A DNA stretch of 33,287 nt, from the NCBI GenBank assembly GCA_910579515.1, contig CAJTUV010000035.1, positions 1 to 33,287 of the forward strand, in the 5' to 3' direction. The DNA comes from an uncultured Hungatella sp. Its GTDB lineage: Bacteria > Bacillota > Clostridia > Lachnospirales > Lachnospiraceae. The position numbers and the translations under genes are program-made. Shown here piece after piece: positions 13,191 to 22,227 of this stretch (the first letter of the stretch is position 1; every line of letters starts with the position of its first letter). The notes beneath the pieces are model-generated. The model ran no database searches. It had not been told where the DNA came from and was given only the letters and a program-made list of their open reading frames with translations.

Positions 13191-15479
13191 CAGTGGAAAG
13201 CTTATTTGTGCTTTAAATAAATCTCCATCAATATAAACATCAAAACTTCCTCCTTGGAGATGTGTCAGATCTTTGGCGATGGAGAGCCCCAGTCCGCTGC
13301 CTTCCGTGGTTCTGGCCACATCTCCGCGGACAAACCGCTCTGTCAGCTCGTCAGCATGAATGTTTAATGGGTTGGCAGAGACATTTTTTATTGTGAAAAC
13401 AGCCTTGCCATCCTGTACAGAGACATCCACGTAGATGCGGCTGTTTTCCATGGCGTATTTAAAGGCATTATTATACAAGTTTTCAAGAATCCGCCATAGC
13501 CGCCGCCCATCCGCAGCGATCAGGGCGCTTTGAGATGGAGCAGAAGAAACTAACTCCAGATGGCGAATTTGGAATTTATCTTCAAACTCTCCATTCACCT
13601 GATAAATCATCTCTACCAGGTCAATATTGGCAATTTCTAATTTTAAATTTCCAGAGCTGGCTTTGGAGGCTTCTACTAAATCCTCAGTCAAAGTTTTTAA
13701 TCGCTGAGACTTTTGCTCAAGAATTTCCAAGTAGCGCTGGATTTTTTCGTTCTGAATTTTTTCCCGCTTTAATAAATCTACATAATTGATGATAGAAGTC
13801 AAAGGTGTTTTGATATCGTGAGACACATTGGTGATCAGATCGGCTTTTAAACGTTCACTTTTTACCTGTTCCTTAAGCGCAGTCTCCATTCCATCCCCAA
13901 GATTATTCAGGGCTTCTGCCAGGTTTCCGCCTTTTCCTGAAAAGCCAGCTGTATCAATTTTATAGCTGGTTTCTCCTTCAGCCATTCGAAAAATGCATTG
14001 AGCGATTTTTTCGGTTTCTACTTCGTTGCGGAAGAGAAGCAGGAAGGACCAAACCTGAAAAAGAAAGAAAATAGCAGCAGGAAGCAAATATAAATAAGGG
14101 GTGGATAACTGGGCTTTTTTGTTGTAAAGATACAAAAAAGCGCTTAACAGAACGGCATCTCCAAACAGATAACCGGAAAAACAGAGCGCAAGCCGAATGG
14201 GAAACGAACTGTCTACCAAAATTTTGGTACACCTCTGGAATATACGGTATGTGACACTGTTTCGGAGTAAAGTTCCAGCCTTATAATTCCGCAAAAAGCA
14301 AAATCCGATACCCAACAAAATAAAATAGGAGGTTACAAGATTGAGAATGCGGGCTGCATAACTCCAGTAGCTTTCTCCTACGATCAAATGGGAAAGAGGA
14401 ACCAGGTATTGATTCGTCAAAAGCTTACCTAGCTGGTAGAAGCCATAAAGTAAAAGGAATCCACATTCCAATGGGATATAATCAAAACGCTGTAGAACAA
14501 TCTCTGAGTCACAAGTCTCGCCATGGCCAGACAATTTGACAAGAATTAGGAGCGTGATTAAAAATCCAATTCCGCCTAAAGCAACCAGAATAATTCCGGT
14601 GATAAAGTCAACACGCACTTTTTCGTATTGGTCATGAGCTGCGGAATAGGGATCTGTATTTGGATAATTCGTATCAAGCCCTAAAATAATGTAATAATTA
14701 TTGTTCCCATATAAATTATAGGTTTCTAATTCCGCAGTAATATTTTTCGGAACATATTTTAAATTAGAATCCATTAAAATCGAATCACCGGAAATATACA
14801 AATATCTGCCAAATTCCTTGATTTCTTCGTTGGTCAAGGTTCCTGCATTCGTATACAAAAGCTCGTTATCATTTTCATCCATGTAGGACACGCGAAAATA
14901 CAAGTTTGACGGCTGTTCGATATAATTATACTGAATCTGATAGTATTCTCCCAACAGGGTAAGGACCTGAAGGGATAAATCTTCTAAAGTAGAATACTGG
15001 TCAGAGGGATCATGGTAAACTTCATTTGGATCATAGGCTTTCCATTCGATGAGGGGCTTTGCAGCATTGGGAGACTCTTTTTCCGGTATCGAAGGGCCTC
15101 CGGCTACCTCATAATTCTCGGTCAGATAATATCCACGAGTTTTTGCATAGCGAATCATTTCGTCCAGAGTATAGATAACGGTTCTTCCTGAAGTAAAAGT
15201 AACGCATACCATATCTGTGTCATAGTTGATTTCATTATCAACAACCATCAGATCTCTGTATTTGACATACTTGAAAATTGTATCCACATCTGATTCCAAC
15301 TGTTCTGTAAAGGAAAAAGTGTCTGCGTAAGATTCTTCATGAACCCAACTCAGACCTCTTCCATAATTTTCATTAAAATAAATAAATGTAATTCCTGCCA
15401 GTAACAGACAGAGAAACAGTGCATGAATCAGAAGCGTGGTCTGCTTTTTTAAGCTTATGGGCCATGTTCCTTTTTTCAT
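13137..15479 (-). CDS. Large multi-pass sensor histidine kinase
   Basis: This 780-residue membrane kinase has one N-terminal helix (about 13-30), an extracytoplasmic region of about 260 residues with no domain I recognise, a block of about six helices (about 290-490), then HisKA with phospho-acceptor H554 in NVSHDIKTPLTSIINY and a HATPase with N box ILENLYNNAFKYA and G2 box GSGLGLSIAKDL. The G1 box is poor (TIKNVSANP in place of DxGxG), a change also seen in some VanS-type kinases. It follows its response regulator by 9 bp and is last in the glgB operon. Its last 18 codons are antisense to the P60 gene's end. The signal sensed is unknown. Confidence 0.9.
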   Translation of the reverse strand: MKKGTWPISLKKQTTLLIHALFLCLLLAGITFIYFNENYGRGLSWVHEESYADTFSFTEQLESDVDTIFKYVKYRDLMVVDNEINYDTDMVCVTFTSGRTVIYTLDEMIRYAKTRGYYLTENYEVAGGPSIPEKESPNAAKPLIEWKAYDPNEVYHDPSDQYSTLEDLSLQVLTLLGEYYQIQYNYIEQPSNLYFRVSYMDENDNELLYTNAGTLTNEEIKEFGRYLYISGDSILMDSNLKYVPKNITAELETYNLYGNNNYYIILGLDTNYPNTDPYSAAHDQYEKVRVDFITGIILVALGGIGFLITLLILVKLSGHGETCDSEIVLQRFDYIPLECGFLLLYGFYQLGKLLTNQYLVPLSHLIVGESYWSYAARILNLVTSYFILLGIGFCFLRNYKAGTLLRNSVTYRIFQRCTKILVDSSFPIRLALCFSGYLFGDAVLLSAFLYLYNKKAQLSTPYLYLLPAAIFFLFQVWSFLLLFRNEVETEKIAQCIFRMAEGETSYKIDTAGFSGKGGNLAEALNNLGDGMETALKEQVKSERLKADLITNVSHDIKTPLTSIINYVDLLKREKIQNEKIQRYLEILEQKSQRLKTLTEDLVEASKASSGNLKLEIANIDLVEMIYQVNGEFEDKFQIRHLELVSSAPSQSALIAADGRRLWRILENLYNNAFKYAMENSRIYVDVSVQDGKAVFTIKNVSANPLNIHADELTERFVRGDVARTTEGSGLGLSIAKDLTHLQGGSFDVYIDGDLFKAQISFPLLSKDSPSTDEIISPPGA

Positions 15480-15488
15480 CAGGTTCTC

Positions 15489-16184
15489 CTATTGCTTTTC
15501 AATTTTGTAGCCAACTCCCCAGACGACTTTTAGATACCTGGGTTCTCTTGGGTTGATCTCGATTTTTTCCCGAATATGACGAATATGTACGGCTACGGTG
15601 TTATCGGCTCCTATGGCCTCTTCATTCCAGATTTGTTCATAGATCTCGTCAATGGAAAATACCTTTCCAGCATTTTTTACCAGAAGCAGTAAGATGTTGT
15701 ATTCAATGGGGGTCAATTTAATCAACTCTCCATCTACAAATACCTCTTTGTTGTCATCATTAATCTGAAGACCTCCGCACTTAAAAACATTTTCTGCCGC
15801 CTGCTGAGTCAAATTGCCAAGCTGGGTATAGCGGCGGATGTGAGATTTTACTCTTGCCACCAGTTCCAGAGGATTGAATGGTTTAGCAATATAGTCGTCG
15901 GCTCCTATATTCAGACCTAAAATCTTGTCGTTATCTTCGGATTTTGCAGACAGAATAATAATGGGGATACTGCTGGTTTCCCGCACTTTTAAGGTGGTGC
16001 GTATTCCGTCCAGACCAGGCATCATCACATCTACAATCATCAGATCTATGCTATGAGACTCTAAAAGTTCTAAAGCCTCATATCCGTCATATGCTTTGAT
16101 TACCTGGAATCCCTCGCCGGTTAAGTAGATGTCAATAGCTTCCACGATCTGTCTGTCATCATCACAGACAAGTATGGTTTGCAT
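15489..16184 (-). CDS. OmpR-family response regulator (VanR-like)
   Basis: This 231-residue regulator has acidic pocket D8-D9, phospho-acceptor D52 in VDVMMPGLDG, the S79 switch residue and K101 in AKPF, followed by an OmpR winged helix with LTPIEYNILLLLVKNAGKVFSIDEIYEQIWNEE and VHIRHIREKIE. The sequence is nearest in style to VanR/YycF-type regulators. It lies 41 bp behind glgB and 9 bp ahead of its kinase, so all three are probably one transcript. AAGGAGGAATTC precedes the ATG. The target is unknown; the adjacent P60 hydrolase gene is one candidate. Confidence 0.92.
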   Translation of the reverse strand: MQTILVCDDDRQIVEAIDIYLTGEGFQVIKAYDGYEALELLESHSIDLMIVDVMMPGLDGIRTTLKVRETSSIPIIILSAKSEDNDKILGLNIGADDYIAKPFNPLELVARVKSHIRRYTQLGNLTQQAAENVFKCGGLQINDDNKEVFVDGELIKLTPIEYNILLLLVKNAGKVFSIDEIYEQIWNEEAIGADNTVAVHIRHIREKIEINPREPRYLKVVWGVGYKIEKQ

Positions 16185-16225
16185 ATAAGAATTCCTCCTT
16201 TTCCATCATGGTTTTCCAGTAAAGG

Positions 16226-18136
16226 TTAGAACCGGAAAACCGCAGTTCCATATGCAGGAAGTGGATATGCAAAGGAATAGGGCTGGCCGTCGCATTCTTC
16301 CTTTACAGAGCGATAGGTCACTTTCTGATCTCCGGTTTTATAGGAACCATGAGTTTCATCTAAAATCAAGGTAAAGGTTCCCCGCTTTGGCACTCCCACC
16401 CGATAATCCGGCCTGGCCATAGGGGTAAAGTTACAGATAAATAAAAGGTTCTGTTTGCCAGTGCTGCTGCGCCGGATAAAACTAAAGATACTTCGGTCCT
16501 GGTCGTTGGCATTAATCCACTGGAAACCATTCCAATCATAATCCTGGCTGTAGAGAGCAGGATATTTTTTGTATAAATGAAGCAGGTCTTTAAAATAATT
16601 CTGAAGCTCTTTATGAAGAGGCTCTTCAGCTAGATACCAGTCTAAGGCAACCTTCTCGTCCCACTCATGGAACTGACCAAAGTCCTGACCCATGAATAAC
16701 AACTTTTTGCCTGGGTGTCCAATCATAAAAGTATAACCTACTTTCAGGTTGGCAAATTTATCTTCATAGATGCCTGGCATTTTATTGATCATGGAACATT
16801 TCAAATGGACCACTTCGTCATGAGAAAGCACGAGAATAAAATTCTCGCTGGTTGCGTATGTCATGCCAAAGGTCATCTTATTGTGATTATATTTACGGAA
16901 ATAGGGATCTAACTTCATATACTCTAAAAAGTCATGCATCCAGCCCATATTCCATTTGAATTTGAAACCAAGTCCGTCGTCCTCAGGCTTTTTCGTCACA
17001 TTAGGCCAGGCCGTGGATTCTTCCGCAATGATCATGGCTCCGTTGCCTCTGCCACTGATTACGCTGTTTAAATGTTTGAAAAATTCAATGGCTTCCAGAT
17101 TTTTGTTATCGCCATATTTATTTGGGACCCAGTTTCCTGCGCTGCGGCCATAGTCCAGATACAACATGGAAGCCACGGCATCTACCCGCAGGCCGTCTAC
17201 ATGATATTTTTCAATCCAGTAAATAGCATTGGCGATAAGAAAATTGGAAACCTCATGTTTGCTGTAATCAAACACTTTAGTTCCCCAGTCAGGATGCTCG
17301 CCTTTTCTGGAATCTGCATATTCATATAAAGGCTCCCCGTCAAAGTCAGCCAATCCATGAGCATCTCTCGGAAAATGGGCCGGAACCCAGTCTAAAATTA
17401 CGCCGATTCCGTGTTTGTGAAGATAATTCACAAAATACATAAATTCTGCAGCCGTGCCGTAGCGTGATGTGGGTGCATAGTATCCAGTTACCTGATATCC
17501 CCATGAACCGTCAAAGGGGTGTTCTGCGATGCCCATCAATTCCACATGGGTGTACCCCATTTCTTTTACATATGCAGTCAGTTCATGAGCCGCTTCTATG
17601 TAGGTATAGTAGCCATCTTTCTCTTCTCTGTTCTGCTTTCTCCAAGAACCAAGGTGGACTTCATAGATGGAAAGCGGACTGGATAGGATATCCTGTTCTT
17701 TTCGCTTACTCATCCAGGCCTCATCCTTCCATTTGAATCCTGAAATGTCGCGGGTCACGGATGCGGTTCCCGGACGGTATTCAGCTCCGAAAGCATAGGG
17801 ATCGCATTTAAACAGAACCTTGCCGCTGGCTGTAGTAATAGCATATTTATAAAGCTGTCCTGAACCAAGACCAGGAATAAAAGTTTCATAGAAACCAGAA
17901 GCTTCCAGATTTTCCATAGGATTTGCTTCTGGATCCCAATTATTGAAGTCGCCTACCAAAGAGACAGAGGCGGCATGAGGAGCCCACATGGCAAAGTACA
18001 TACCATCTTTTCCCTTATAATTTTTAGGATGGGCTCCCAGCTTTTCATAAATCTCGTAATGTGTTCCTTCACCATAGAGATAACGATCCATCTTTGTAAT
18101 AAACCCTGTCCCTGCTTCTTTTTTGCGACGTGCCAT
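16226..18136 (-). CDS. glgB: 1,4-alpha-glucan branching enzyme
   Basis: This 636-residue GH13 glycogen branching enzyme cuts alpha-1,4 chains and rejoins them as alpha-1,6 branches. An N-terminal CBM48 (about 28-130, WAPHAASVSLVGDFNNWD) is followed by the TIM barrel with region I D249-W-V-P-A-H, region II G315-L-R-V-D-A containing nucleophile D319, region III acid/base E372 in IIAEEST, and region IV H439-D440 in VLSHDEVVH, then a C-terminal beta domain. All catalytic residues are intact and length is normal. No other glg gene is nearby. Instead it heads a two-component operon. The ATG has GGAGGGG at 8 bases, and a stable 8-bp hairpin lies just upstream in the leader. Confidence 0.95.
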   Translation of the reverse strand: MARRKKEAGTGFITKMDRYLYGEGTHYEIYEKLGAHPKNYKGKDGMYFAMWAPHAASVSLVGDFNNWDPEANPMENLEASGFYETFIPGLGSGQLYKYAITTASGKVLFKCDPYAFGAEYRPGTASVTRDISGFKWKDEAWMSKRKEQDILSSPLSIYEVHLGSWRKQNREEKDGYYTYIEAAHELTAYVKEMGYTHVELMGIAEHPFDGSWGYQVTGYYAPTSRYGTAAEFMYFVNYLHKHGIGVILDWVPAHFPRDAHGLADFDGEPLYEYADSRKGEHPDWGTKVFDYSKHEVSNFLIANAIYWIEKYHVDGLRVDAVASMLYLDYGRSAGNWVPNKYGDNKNLEAIEFFKHLNSVISGRGNGAMIIAEESTAWPNVTKKPEDDGLGFKFKWNMGWMHDFLEYMKLDPYFRKYNHNKMTFGMTYATSENFILVLSHDEVVHLKCSMINKMPGIYEDKFANLKVGYTFMIGHPGKKLLFMGQDFGQFHEWDEKVALDWYLAEEPLHKELQNYFKDLLHLYKKYPALYSQDYDWNGFQWINANDQDRSIFSFIRRSSTGKQNLLFICNFTPMARPDYRVGVPKRGTFTLILDETHGSYKTGDQKVTYRSVKEECDGQPYSFAYPLPAYGTAVFRF

Positions 18137-18156
18137 AATATCCCCTCCTGATTTTC

Positions 18157-18175
18157 AGACAGCCCCCGGTTGTCT
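18157..18175 (-). promoter_or_regulatory. Leader hairpin upstream of glgB
   Basis: On the minus strand AGACAACC-GGG-GGCTGTCT forms an 8-bp stem with a 3-nt loop, ending about 10 bases before the glgB ribosome site. No T tract follows, so it is not a simple terminator of the upstream YaaL gene; it may affect glgB mRNA stability or translation. Confidence 0.35.
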
Positions 18176-18232
18176 TAACTTAGAATTGTACCCCATTTAT
18201 CTGTAAAAATCTTCTTTTGTGCAGCAAAACGT

Positions 18233-18469
18233 TTAAGATAATGCCTCTACTTCCAGGTTCTTAAACCTGCGGAGTAAGAACTGATACCGTAGCTGCGCTG
18301 CATTCAGCTCATAGATATAGCAGTCAATCAAGGTTGGATCCACCACCTGCTCAAAGTGATTCCTGGCAGAATCAATGGTGTTGCGGGTCTTTTCAATTTC
18401 CTGCCTGAGAGCTTGACGCTCCAGATATAAAGTGAATGCGTTTTTCTTTTTCTTTCTGCGTTTCATCAT
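18233..18469 (-). CDS. YaaL-family (DUF2508) small protein
   Basis: This 78-residue protein is very basic at its N terminus (MMKRRKKKKNAF), then has two charged helices (LERQALRQEIEKTRNTIDSARNHFEQVVDPTLIDCYIYELNAAQLRYQFLLRRFK). The V-x-D-P-x-L-I-D-x-x-I-Y-E-L-x-A-x-x-x-R-Y segment is the YaaL/DUF2508 signature. In Bacilli this gene sits near recR and bofA, but not here. Function is unknown. The longer in-frame ATG (60 bases upstream) lacks a ribosome site, while GGGAG lies 8 bases before the chosen one. It diverges from the Tad operon. Confidence 0.72.
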   Translation of the reverse strand: MMKRRKKKKNAFTLYLERQALRQEIEKTRNTIDSARNHFEQVVDPTLIDCYIYELNAAQLRYQFLLRRFKNLEVEALS

Positions 18470-18605
18470 ATTTTCATCTCCCAGATTTTGATAATTACAG
18501 TATTTCTGGAAAAGTGTGAGAATATACATGAAACCACATATATTTTACCATTTTTGGGCTTTTCGGTCAACGCATAATGTTTTAAGAATCTGTGGAAATT
18601 TGTGC

Positions 18606-18634
18606 TTGACATTTCCTATGAATGTGTGCATAAT
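18606..18634 (+). promoter_or_regulatory. Sigma-A promoter of the Tad pilus operon
   Basis: A perfect -35 TTGACA (18606-18611) and -10 CATAAT (18629-18634, 5 of 6) are spaced by 17 bp. Predicted start is about 18641, leaving a ~70-nt leader with a small GCTC-agatc-GAGC hairpin (18684-18696 region). No other good promoter was found until 28618, so about 10 kb may depend on it. Confidence 0.7.
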
Positions 18635-18712
18635 AGATTTACAGTCAGCACAGTTCTTTCTAACACGTGCTCATATATGTACCGCTCAGATCGAGCATTG
18701 ATTCCATAGGAG

Positions 18713-19276
18713 ATGAAAAAAGAATACAGGAGGTGGTATCGGATTTTTGTAGCTATGTGGCTTGTGTTTGTGATTTTATTTGGTGGAGCCTTTTATGATT
18801 TAAAAGAAAGAAGGATTCCTAACTGGTGGGTGGCAAGTGCTGTTTTGTGTGGTCTTGGACTTGTTGTTCTGACAGCTTCTGAAGGAGACAGCTTTGTAAT
18901 GATATTTAGTTTTTTTCTTCGGATTGGAGCAGTGATTTTAGTGTTCTTCCCATTTTTTCTGCTTCGTATGATGGGGGCAGGCGATATTAAGATGATGGCA
19001 GTGATATTAGGCTGCCTGGGTCTGAAAGCCGGCAGTCTGGCGGTCGGTTATGGTTTTCTTGTAGGAGCGGTTCTCGCTCTTGTGAAAATGCTTTTGCAGA
19101 GAAATCTGCTTAAGCGTCTGAGCACTCTCTTCGTCTATCTCAGACGATTATTCCTTACAAAAGAGATTGTTCCATATTACATAGCTCAAAGGGATGGAGG
19201 CAGTGTGGTGATTCCATTTACTGCATGCTTATTTTTGGGGTATCTGTGGTTCCTTTGCATGACGTTCTTTATCTAA
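18713..19276 (+). CDS. A24 prepilin peptidase (TadV/CpaA-like)
   Basis: This is a 187-residue polytopic aspartic protease that removes the leader of type IVb prepilins on the cytoplasmic side of the membrane. The two catalytic Asp are D29 in FYDLKERRIPN and D91 in the family G-A-G-D-I-K-M-M motif. About six membrane helices are predicted. It lacks the N-methylase domain of long PilD enzymes, as usual for Tad loci. AGGAG lies directly against the ATG with no normal spacing, so initiation may be weak, although an in-frame stop just upstream excludes a longer form. It is the first gene of the Tad operon, and the next start lies 24 bp after its stop. Confidence 0.88.
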   Translation: MKKEYRRWYRIFVAMWLVFVILFGGAFYDLKERRIPNWWVASAVLCGLGLVVLTASEGDSFVMIFSFFLRIGAVILVFFPFFLLRMMGAGDIKMMAVILGCLGLKAGSLAVGYGFLVGAVLALVKMLLQRNLLKRLSTLFVYLRRLFLTKEIVPYYIAQRDGGSVVIPFTACLFLGYLWFLCMTFFI

Positions 19277-19299
19277 AACAGAAGAAGGGAATTGGTTTA

Positions 19300-20304
19300 A
19301 TGGAAAAGATTATGGCAGTGTATGATGTGGATTCTGTCTATGCGCAGCGCTTTGCAGATGTGGTGAATCAAAAGGAGAAAACGCCTTTTACCGTGATTCC
19401 TTTTACAAATTTGGAAACTTTGAGAGAATATGCTCAAAAACATCAGGTGGAAATTTTGCTAGTCAGCGTTTCTGTTCCGAAAGAACAGGTGGAGGGAATC
19501 CATATAAATTCTGTAGTGACATTAGCAGAGGGAGAGGTGGTAAGCGCTTATGACGCATATCCCAGCGTCTATAAATATCAGGCTGTAGACAGTGTGATTC
19601 GGGAGGTAATGTCCTGCTATTGTGAGCGTTCAGACGAGATGCCCTTTGTGGTAATGGGAAAGAGAGCCAGGATTTTAGGCGTATATTCTCCTGTTGGAAG
19701 GTGTTTAAAAACATCGCTGGCTCTGACTATAGGGCAACAGCTGGTGAAGGAGGGAAAAACACTTTACATCGGCCTGGAAGAATTTTCAGGGTTTTCCATT
19801 CTTCTGGAAGAGTCCTGTAAAAGTGATTTCTCGGATGTGCTTTATTTTTATCGTCAAGGGAACTTAGATGCATTGAGACTGAGAAGCCTCGCCTATACAT
19901 GGAAAGAGTTAGACTACCTTCCGCCGGTTCGTTATCCAGAAGACTTAGAGCAGATGACAGGAGAAGAGGCCGCTGGATTAGTGGAGAAACTGGGGGCCGA
20001 GATGGGGTATCAGTATGTGGTTTTGGATGCAGGACGTTTGGCCAGAAATCTGATTCCGGTTTTACAACGCTGTGATGTGATTTACATGCCTGTGAAAGAG
20101 GACGGGATTTCATCTGCAAAATTAGAGGAGTTTGAAGAATATCTGGAAAGGTCAGGGAATTTAGAGTTGAAAGAACGGATTCGGAGAATAAAGCTTCCCT
20201 ATCACAGCAGTCTGGGACGAAGAGAGTCGTATATGGAACAACTCCTCTGGGGAGAATTGGGAGATTATACGAGACAGCTATTGAAGGGAGTACCATGGAG
20301 ATAG
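19300..20304 (+). CDS. TadZ/CpaE-like ParA-family protein with degenerate P-loop
   Basis: This is a 334-residue cytosolic protein. Residues 1-110 form a receiver-like domain without a clear phospho-acceptor (EILLVSVSV, VSAYDAYPSVYKYQ). The rest resembles the MinD/ParA fold seen in TadZ, which places the pilus machine at a cell site. The Walker A region GVYSPVGRCLKTSLALT (127-143) keeps K137-T-S but lacks the KGGxGK glycines and signature lysine, so ATP binding may be weak or absent. VVLDAGRL (about 250) is the Walker B-like strand. The start is an ATG with GAAGGGA about 10 bases upstream, chosen over an upstream ATG inside the peptidase gene. It overlaps tadA by 10 bp. Confidence 0.8.
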   Translation: MEKIMAVYDVDSVYAQRFADVVNQKEKTPFTVIPFTNLETLREYAQKHQVEILLVSVSVPKEQVEGIHINSVVTLAEGEVVSAYDAYPSVYKYQAVDSVIREVMSCYCERSDEMPFVVMGKRARILGVYSPVGRCLKTSLALTIGQQLVKEGKTLYIGLEEFSGFSILLEESCKSDFSDVLYFYRQGNLDALRLRSLAYTWKELDYLPPVRYPEDLEQMTGEEAAGLVEKLGAEMGYQYVVLDAGRLARNLIPVLQRCDVIYMPVKEDGISSAKLEEFEEYLERSGNLELKERIRRIKLPYHSSLGRRESYMEQLLWGELGDYTRQLLKGVPWR

Positions 20305-21491
20305 GAGAGTTAAAAAGCCGGAAGGAGCGGTTAAGGCAGTCTGTCAGAGAGGAGATCAGCGGTTTTCGTCAGATTGACGATTTAAAACTGTATGAGGTAA
20401 TTGACCGCCACATTTTGGAGCTGGGAAATCAGGAATATATCCCATTGAAGGAACGGCTTCAACTGAGAATGAATCTATTTAATTCGTTTCGAAAGTTAGA
20501 TATTTTGCAGCAGATTATGGACAATTCCCAGATTACAGAAGTTATGATAAACGGGAAAGACCATATTTTTGTAGAAGAAAACGGAATCATGCATCCATGG
20601 GATTATGAGTTTGAATCAGAGGAACAGTTAGAGGATATGATTCAGCAGGTGGTTAGCAGGGTAAACCGAATGGTGAATGTGGCGTCTCCGATTGCAGATG
20701 CCAGGCTGCCAGATGGATCCAGAGTCCATGTGGTCTTGCCTCCAATTTCTTTAGATGGCCCTATTATGACCATTCGAAAGTTTCCCAGAACGATAACCAT
20801 GGACATGCTGGTTGAATTTGGGACCATCAGCAAGGACGCGGCTTTATTTTTGGGAAAGCTGGTTCGGTCTGGCTATAATATTTTTATCAGCGGCGGAACC
20901 AACTCTGGGAAAACTACATTTTTAAACGCATTATCTGTGTTTATTCCACAGGATGAGCGGGTGATTACCATTGAAGATTCGGCAGAGCTTCAGATTCAGC
21001 ATGTAAAAAATCTGGTGCGTCTGGAGACCAGAGCAGCCAATGCTCAGGGAGAAGGAGCCATCGGAATCGGAGATTTAATCAGAGCATCTTTGAGAATGAA
21101 TCCCAGCCGGATTATTGTGGGAGAAGTTCGCGGAAAAGAGGCGCTGGAACTATTAAACAGCTATAATACCGGCCATGACGGTGGAATGAGCAGCGGCCAC
21201 GGAAACAGCCCGAAGGATATGCTGGCCCGTTTGGAGACCATGGTTTTGATGGGGGCGGATTTGCCTCTTCCAGCTATTCGAAGCCAGATTGCTTCAGCGC
21301 TGGACATTTTGATTCATGTGGGAAGAATGCGAGATAAAAGTAGAAAGGTATTTTGGATTGAGGAGGTGGAAGGATATGAGGAAGGGCAGATTCGCCTTCA
21401 TACCTTGTATCAGCTGGAGAAGGGGAAGCTTACAAAAAAGGGGGAGCTTAAAAACCGAAGAAAACTTCAGGCAGCAGGAGAGGAGATATGA
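20295..21491 (+). CDS. tadA: Tad pilus assembly ATPase TadA/CpaF
   Basis: This 398-residue secretion ATPase of the VirB11/TadA group powers Flp pilus assembly as a hexamer on the inner face of the membrane. It has the N-terminal helical part (1-80), the N-domain (about 80-175, TEVMINGKDHIFVEENG and RLPDGSRVHVVLPP), Walker A G200-G-T-N-S-G-K206-T, Asp box ITIEDSAELQ, Walker B R-I-I-V-G-E277-V-R-G and the His box GHDGGMSSGHGNSP. All catalytic motifs are present and the length is standard. The ATG overlaps the TadZ stop. Its own stop TGA overlaps an ATG (ATGA), the probable original start of tadB. Confidence 0.95.
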   Translation: MEIGELKSRKERLRQSVREEISGFRQIDDLKLYEVIDRHILELGNQEYIPLKERLQLRMNLFNSFRKLDILQQIMDNSQITEVMINGKDHIFVEENGIMHPWDYEFESEEQLEDMIQQVVSRVNRMVNVASPIADARLPDGSRVHVVLPPISLDGPIMTIRKFPRTITMDMLVEFGTISKDAALFLGKLVRSGYNIFISGGTNSGKTTFLNALSVFIPQDERVITIEDSAELQIQHVKNLVRLETRAANAQGEGAIGIGDLIRASLRMNPSRIIVGEVRGKEALELLNSYNTGHDGGMSSGHGNSPKDMLARLETMVLMGADLPLPAIRSQIASALDILIHVGRMRDKSRKVFWIEEVEGYEEGQIRLHTLYQLEKGKLTKKGELKNRRKLQAAGEEI

Positions 21492-22221
21492 AAAATATGA
21501 CCTAAACTTAAGGGAGTGGATAGCTGCGTTAAGCGGAGGAGTCTGTCTGGCAGCAGCGGCATCTTATACCTGTTATCGAAATTGGGCGGCATTTTTAATT
21601 TTTCTGATTCCGGCAGGTTTTTTCCCACAGTATTGCCGTGAGTACTGGAGAAAGGAACGCTTAAGAAAGCTGGAACTTCAGTTTAAAGAGACCATACAGA
21701 TTCTGTCGTCCTCTTTAAGTGCCGGATATTCTGTGGAAAATGCGATTGTCTCCTGTCAGAAAGAACTGGAGATGATGTATGGACCAGATGGACTGATGGC
21801 CAGGGAAATTGCCTATATGACTGGACAGATGAGGATGAATCGTCCTATTGAAACTCTTATGAATGAGTTTGCCGACCGAAGCGGGCTGGAGGATGTGGAG
21901 AATTTTTCCAGAATCTTTACGATAGCAAAGCGCAGTGGAGGACAGCTGGTCCCCATTATCAGTCATACTGTCCAGATCATGGACGACAGATTTCAGGTTA
22001 AGGAGGAGCTTCGCACTTTGACAGCTTCCCGAAAATTTGAACAAAAAGTTATGAGTCTTATGCCATTTCTGATTATTCTATATATCGACACCTCTTCCCC
22101 AGGATTTTTTACGGTAATGTATACCACATTCATGGGACGATTCATTATGACAATCTGTTTTATGGTATATCTTTTGTCCTGTTATTTATCCAGGAAAATT
22201 TTAAATATCCAGGTGGGGTAA
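21376..22221 (+). CDS. tadB: Tad pilus inner-membrane platform protein TadB (start disrupted)
   Basis: This is a T2SSF-type membrane protein, one half of the TadB/TadC platform. From YDLNLREWIAALSGG it reads two N-terminal helices, the T2SSF domain (FKETIQILSSSLSAGYSVENAI ... LEDVENFSRIFTIAKRSGG) and two C-terminal helices. The natural start seems to be the ATG at 21488, which overlaps the tadA stop and has AGGAG 7 bases upstream, but it reads M-K-N-M-T-stop. One extra A in the AAAAA run (21491-21495) would give M-K-K-Y-D-L-N-L-R-E-W in frame. As written, the nearest in-frame ATG is the one used here, with AGGAGG 9 bases upstream inside tadA; it adds an implausible basic N terminus. This may be a sequence error, a real mutation or slippage. 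Confidence 0.8.
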   Translation: MRKGRFAFIPCISWRRGSLQKRGSLKTEENFRQQERRYEKYDLNLREWIAALSGGVCLAAAASYTCYRNWAAFLIFLIPAGFFPQYCREYWRKERLRKLELQFKETIQILSSSLSAGYSVENAIVSCQKELEMMYGPDGLMAREIAYMTGQMRMNRPIETLMNEFADRSGLEDVENFSRIFTIAKRSGGQLVPIISHTVQIMDDRFQVKEELRTLTASRKFEQKVMSLMPFLIILYIDTSSPGFFTVMYTTFMGRFIMTICFMVYLLSCYLSRKILNIQVG

Positions 22222-22227
22222 GACAAA

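Noticed and set aside
19727..20296. 189-codon minus-strand frame
   Set aside because: Fully antisense to the TadZ-like gene, with no family motifs; a shadow of biased codon use.
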